Positions 60,505 to 62,582 of a stretch of 62,582 bases of DNA are shown in pieces. The position numbers were made by a program, and so were the translations under genes. The first letter of the stretch is position 1. Each line of letters begins with the position of its first letter. Below the pieces are notes generated by a model. That model made no database searches. It saw nothing but the letters and a program-made list of their open reading frames with translations, and was not told the DNA's origin. Origin of the DNA: an uncultured Collinsella sp. (lineage in GTDB: Bacteria; Actinomycetota; Coriobacteriia; Coriobacteriales; Coriobacteriaceae); contig URKH01000003.1 in assembly GCA_900548255.1 (NCBI GenBank), forward strand, positions 1 through 62,582, read 5' to 3'.

Positions 60505-62582
60505 CTACTCGGCGTCGGGGACCTCGTAGGTGGCCGTCGGCGTGTTGTCGCACACGACGGTAAAGCCGCCGTCCTTGTCGACATCGACCGTCACCTGATC
60601 GCCCTCGCGCACCGTGCCGTCGATGATAGCGGCTGCGATCGCATCCACGACCTCGCGCTGGACCAGACGCTTGAGCGGACGGGCGCCAAAGACCGGGTCC
60701 AGGCCGCCCACGGCAAGCATCTGCTTGGCCGCCGGGGTGATGGCAAGCGTCATGCGCTCCTTGGCCAGACGTGCGCGGACATCGGCGAGCTGGATATCGA
60801 CGATCTTTTCGATCTGCGCCATACCGAGCGGATGGAACACCACGATATCGTCGATGCGGTTGAGGAACTCGGGGCGGAAGGTCTGAGCCATGGCCGCATC
60901 GACCTGGTGGCGCATCTCTTCCTCGTCCTTGCCCGAAAGATCGGCGATGGCCTTAGAGCCCACGTTGCTCGTCATGATGATAATCGTGTTCTTGAAGGAC
61001 ACTTGGCGACCCTGGCCATCGGTTAGACGGCCATCGTCGAGCACCTGCAGCAGCACGTTAAAGACATCCGGGTGAGCTTTCTCCATCTCGTCGAGCAAGA
61101 TCACGGAGTATGGACGACGGCGCACGGCCTCGGTGAGCTGGCCGCCCTCGTCGTAACCCACGTATCCCGGGGGCGCACCGATCAGACGCTGGACGCTGAA
61201 CTTCTCCATGTACTCGGACATGTCGATACGCACGAGCGCGCGCTCGTCATCGAACAGGCACTCGGCCAGCGCCTTGGCGAGCTCGGTCTTGCCTACGCCG
61301 GTGGGGCCCAGGAAGAAGAAGCTGCCGATGGGCTTGTCCGGATCGGAGAGGCCCGCACGACTGCGGCGCACGGCTGCGGCGACGGCGGAGACGGCCTCAT
61401 CCTGGCCGATGACGCGCTTATGCAGCTCGCCCTCCAAGCCCTTGAGCTTGTCGAGCTCGCCCTGCATCATCTTGGACACGGGCACGCCGGTCCAGGCGCT
61501 CACGACCTCGGCGATCTCGTCGGAGGTCACCTGCTCGTTGAGGCCCTCGCCGTCCTGTTGCTTTTGTGCCTCGAGCGCGGCCTCGGAATCCTGAATCTGC
61601 TGCTGCAGGCCCGGAATCACGGAGTAGCGCAGCTCGGACGCACGGCCCAGGTCGCCGTTGCGCGTCGCGCGCTCCTCTTCGCTCTTGGCCTCGTCGAGCT
61701 GTCCCTTAAGCTCCTGCACGTGGTCGATGGCGTTCTTCTGGTTGAGCCAGCCGGCCTTTTGCACGTTGAGCTTTTCCTGGACCTCGGCGATCTCTTGGCG
61801 CAGGGCCTCCAGACGCTCCTTGGAGGCGTCGTCGGTCTCCTTCATGAGCGCCTGTTCCTCGATCTGCAGCTGGGTGAGCTGACGCGTGGTGGCGTCGATC
61901 TCGACCGGCATGCTGTCGAGCTCCATGCGCAGGCGGCTTGCCGCCTCATCGACCAGGTCGATGGCCTTGTCGGGCAGGAAGCGGTCGGCGATGTAGCGAT
62001 CGGAGAGGTCGGCAGCTGCCACGAGCGCGCTATCGGTGATATGCACGCCGTGGAAGATCTCGTACTTCTCCTTGAGGCCACGCAGGATGGAGATGGTGTC
62101 CTCGACGGTGGGCTCGCTCACCATCACCGTCTGGAAACGACGGGCGAGCGCCGCGTCCTTCTCGATGTACTTACGGTACTCGTCGAGCGTGGTCGCGCCG
62201 ATTGCATGCAGGTCGCCACGGGCGAGCGCAGGCTTGAGGATGTTGCCGGCGTCCATGGAGCCCTCGGTGGCACCCGCGCCCACGATGGTGTGGAGCTCAT
62301 CGATGAACAGGATGACCTTGCCTTCGGACTTCTGTACCTCCTTGAGCACGGCCTTTAAGCGGTCCTCGAACTCGCCGCGGTACTTGGCGCCGGCGACCAG
62401 CGCGCTCATGTCGAGCTCGATAAGGTCGCGGTCGCGCAGCGTGCTCGGCACGTCGCCGGCCACGATACGCTGGGCGATGCCCTCGACGATGGCCGTCTTG
62501 CCGACGCCCGGCTCGCCGATGAGCACGGGGTTGTTCTTGGTGCGGCGCGACAGTACCTGGATGGTACGGCGGATCTCGTCGG
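60505..62582 (-). CDS. clpB: ClpB disaggregase, C-terminal part
   Basis: The last 692 codons are visible; the frame runs off the right edge (DEIRRTIQVLSRRTKNNPVL). Features: first Walker A IGEPGVGKTA, Walker B VILFIDELHT, the long middle coiled-coil (EEQALMKETDDASKERLEAL, LGRASELRYSVIPGLQQQIQ), second Walker A LGPTGVGKTELAKALAE, VILLDEMEKAHPDVFNVLLQ and sensor 2 GARPLKR. ClpB with DnaK resolves protein aggregates after heat stress. About 170 N-terminal residues lie outside. The C-terminus has a short extension (TPTATYEVPDAE). No HrcA or HspR site is in view because the promoter is outside. Confidence 0.97.
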   Translation of the reverse strand, partial: DEIRRTIQVLSRRTKNNPVLIGEPGVGKTAIVEGIAQRIVAGDVPSTLRDRDLIELDMSALVAGAKYRGEFEDRLKAVLKEVQKSEGKVILFIDELHTIVGAGATEGSMDAGNILKPALARGDLHAIGATTLDEYRKYIEKDAALARRFQTVMVSEPTVEDTISILRGLKEKYEIFHGVHITDSALVAAADLSDRYIADRFLPDKAIDLVDEAASRLRMELDSMPVEIDATTRQLTQLQIEEQALMKETDDASKERLEALRQEIAEVQEKLNVQKAGWLNQKNAIDHVQELKGQLDEAKSEEERATRNGDLGRASELRYSVIPGLQQQIQDSEAALEAQKQQDGEGLNEQVTSDEIAEVVSAWTGVPVSKMMQGELDKLKGLEGELHKRVIGQDEAVSAVAAAVRRSRAGLSDPDKPIGSFFFLGPTGVGKTELAKALAECLFDDERALVRIDMSEYMEKFSVQRLIGAPPGYVGYDEGGQLTEAVRRRPYSVILLDEMEKAHPDVFNVLLQVLDDGRLTDGQGRQVSFKNTIIIMTSNVGSKAIADLSGKDEEEMRHQVDAAMAQTFRPEFLNRIDDIVVFHPLGMAQIEKIVDIQLADVRARLAKERMTLAITPAAKQMLAVGGLDPVFGARPLKRLVQREVVDAIAAAIIDGTVREGDQVTVDVDKDGGFTVVCDNTPTATYEVPDAE

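Overview
The window looks like a chromosome segment of a high-GC anaerobic actinobacterium of the class Coriobacteriia, most like Collinsella (inferred from gene content, no search run). It combines the actinobacterial kinase/FHA/PP2C/SEDS-PBP/PASTA-kinase cell-division cluster with pyruvate:ferredoxin oxidoreductase (strict anaerobe), a mannose-family PTS with fused IIAB, HypA, and Gram-positive surface proteins carrying an LAxTG sorting signal.

Layout. 1-1312: 5' end of nifJ (minus). 1790-8526: an AT-richer accessory island lying between a truncated copy of an FHA gene 3' end (1790-2208) and the complete FHA gene (8526-9464). It holds a candidate undescribed RiPP locus: a radical SAM/SPASM maturase (2763-4139), two short Cys-rich precursor peptides that share an MKHIHP start and repeated C-x2/3-D motifs (4309-4512, 4543-4722), and a 35-residue membrane peptide (4801-4908). 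Facing them are a frameshifted ABC exporter and a decayed methyltransferase. 8526-12217: an overlapping operon of secreted/anchored protein, Ser/Thr kinase and FHA protein. 12461-16694: recR, ybaB, a small membrane protein, dnaX. 17639-23477: a second accessory locus in which a secreted 170-residue protein, two ABC-2 permeases, an ATPase and a Tat-like exported protein follow a membrane regulator with two LuxR-type HTH domains.

23916-34081 is the division/cell-wall signalling operon: a membrane kinase, FhaA-like and FhaB-like proteins, PP2C phosphatase, a SEDS polymerase fused in one chain to a class B PBP transpeptidase, and a PknB-type kinase with four PASTA repeats. 34231-47822 is a 13.6 kb integrative mobilizable element in tRNA-Arg(CCT), bounded by a 48-bp perfect direct repeat. 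It carries a tyrosine recombinase, an Xis-like protein, a winged-helix protein, a relaxase with MobC-like partner, three overlapping metallophosphoesterase genes, a 41-residue cationic peptide, a lipoprotein with a C2H2-like finger, a 1118-residue CAP-domain adhesin and an XRE regulator with an adjoining 11-bp-arm dyad.

After the tRNA come the mannose PTS genes (manXYZ-manO order, minus), hypA, a large iron-sulphur flavoprotein divergent from a TetR regulator with two matching operators, a DUF5692-like membrane protein, an anchored acidic protein, a DUF4143-type ATPase that separates this gene from a duplicated remnant of a gene 3' end, a small Pro-rich protein and most of clpB (partial at the right edge). 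A recurring theme is accessory DNA bounded by duplicated gene 3' ends at three places: the FHA gene, tRNA-Arg and the 57096 gene.
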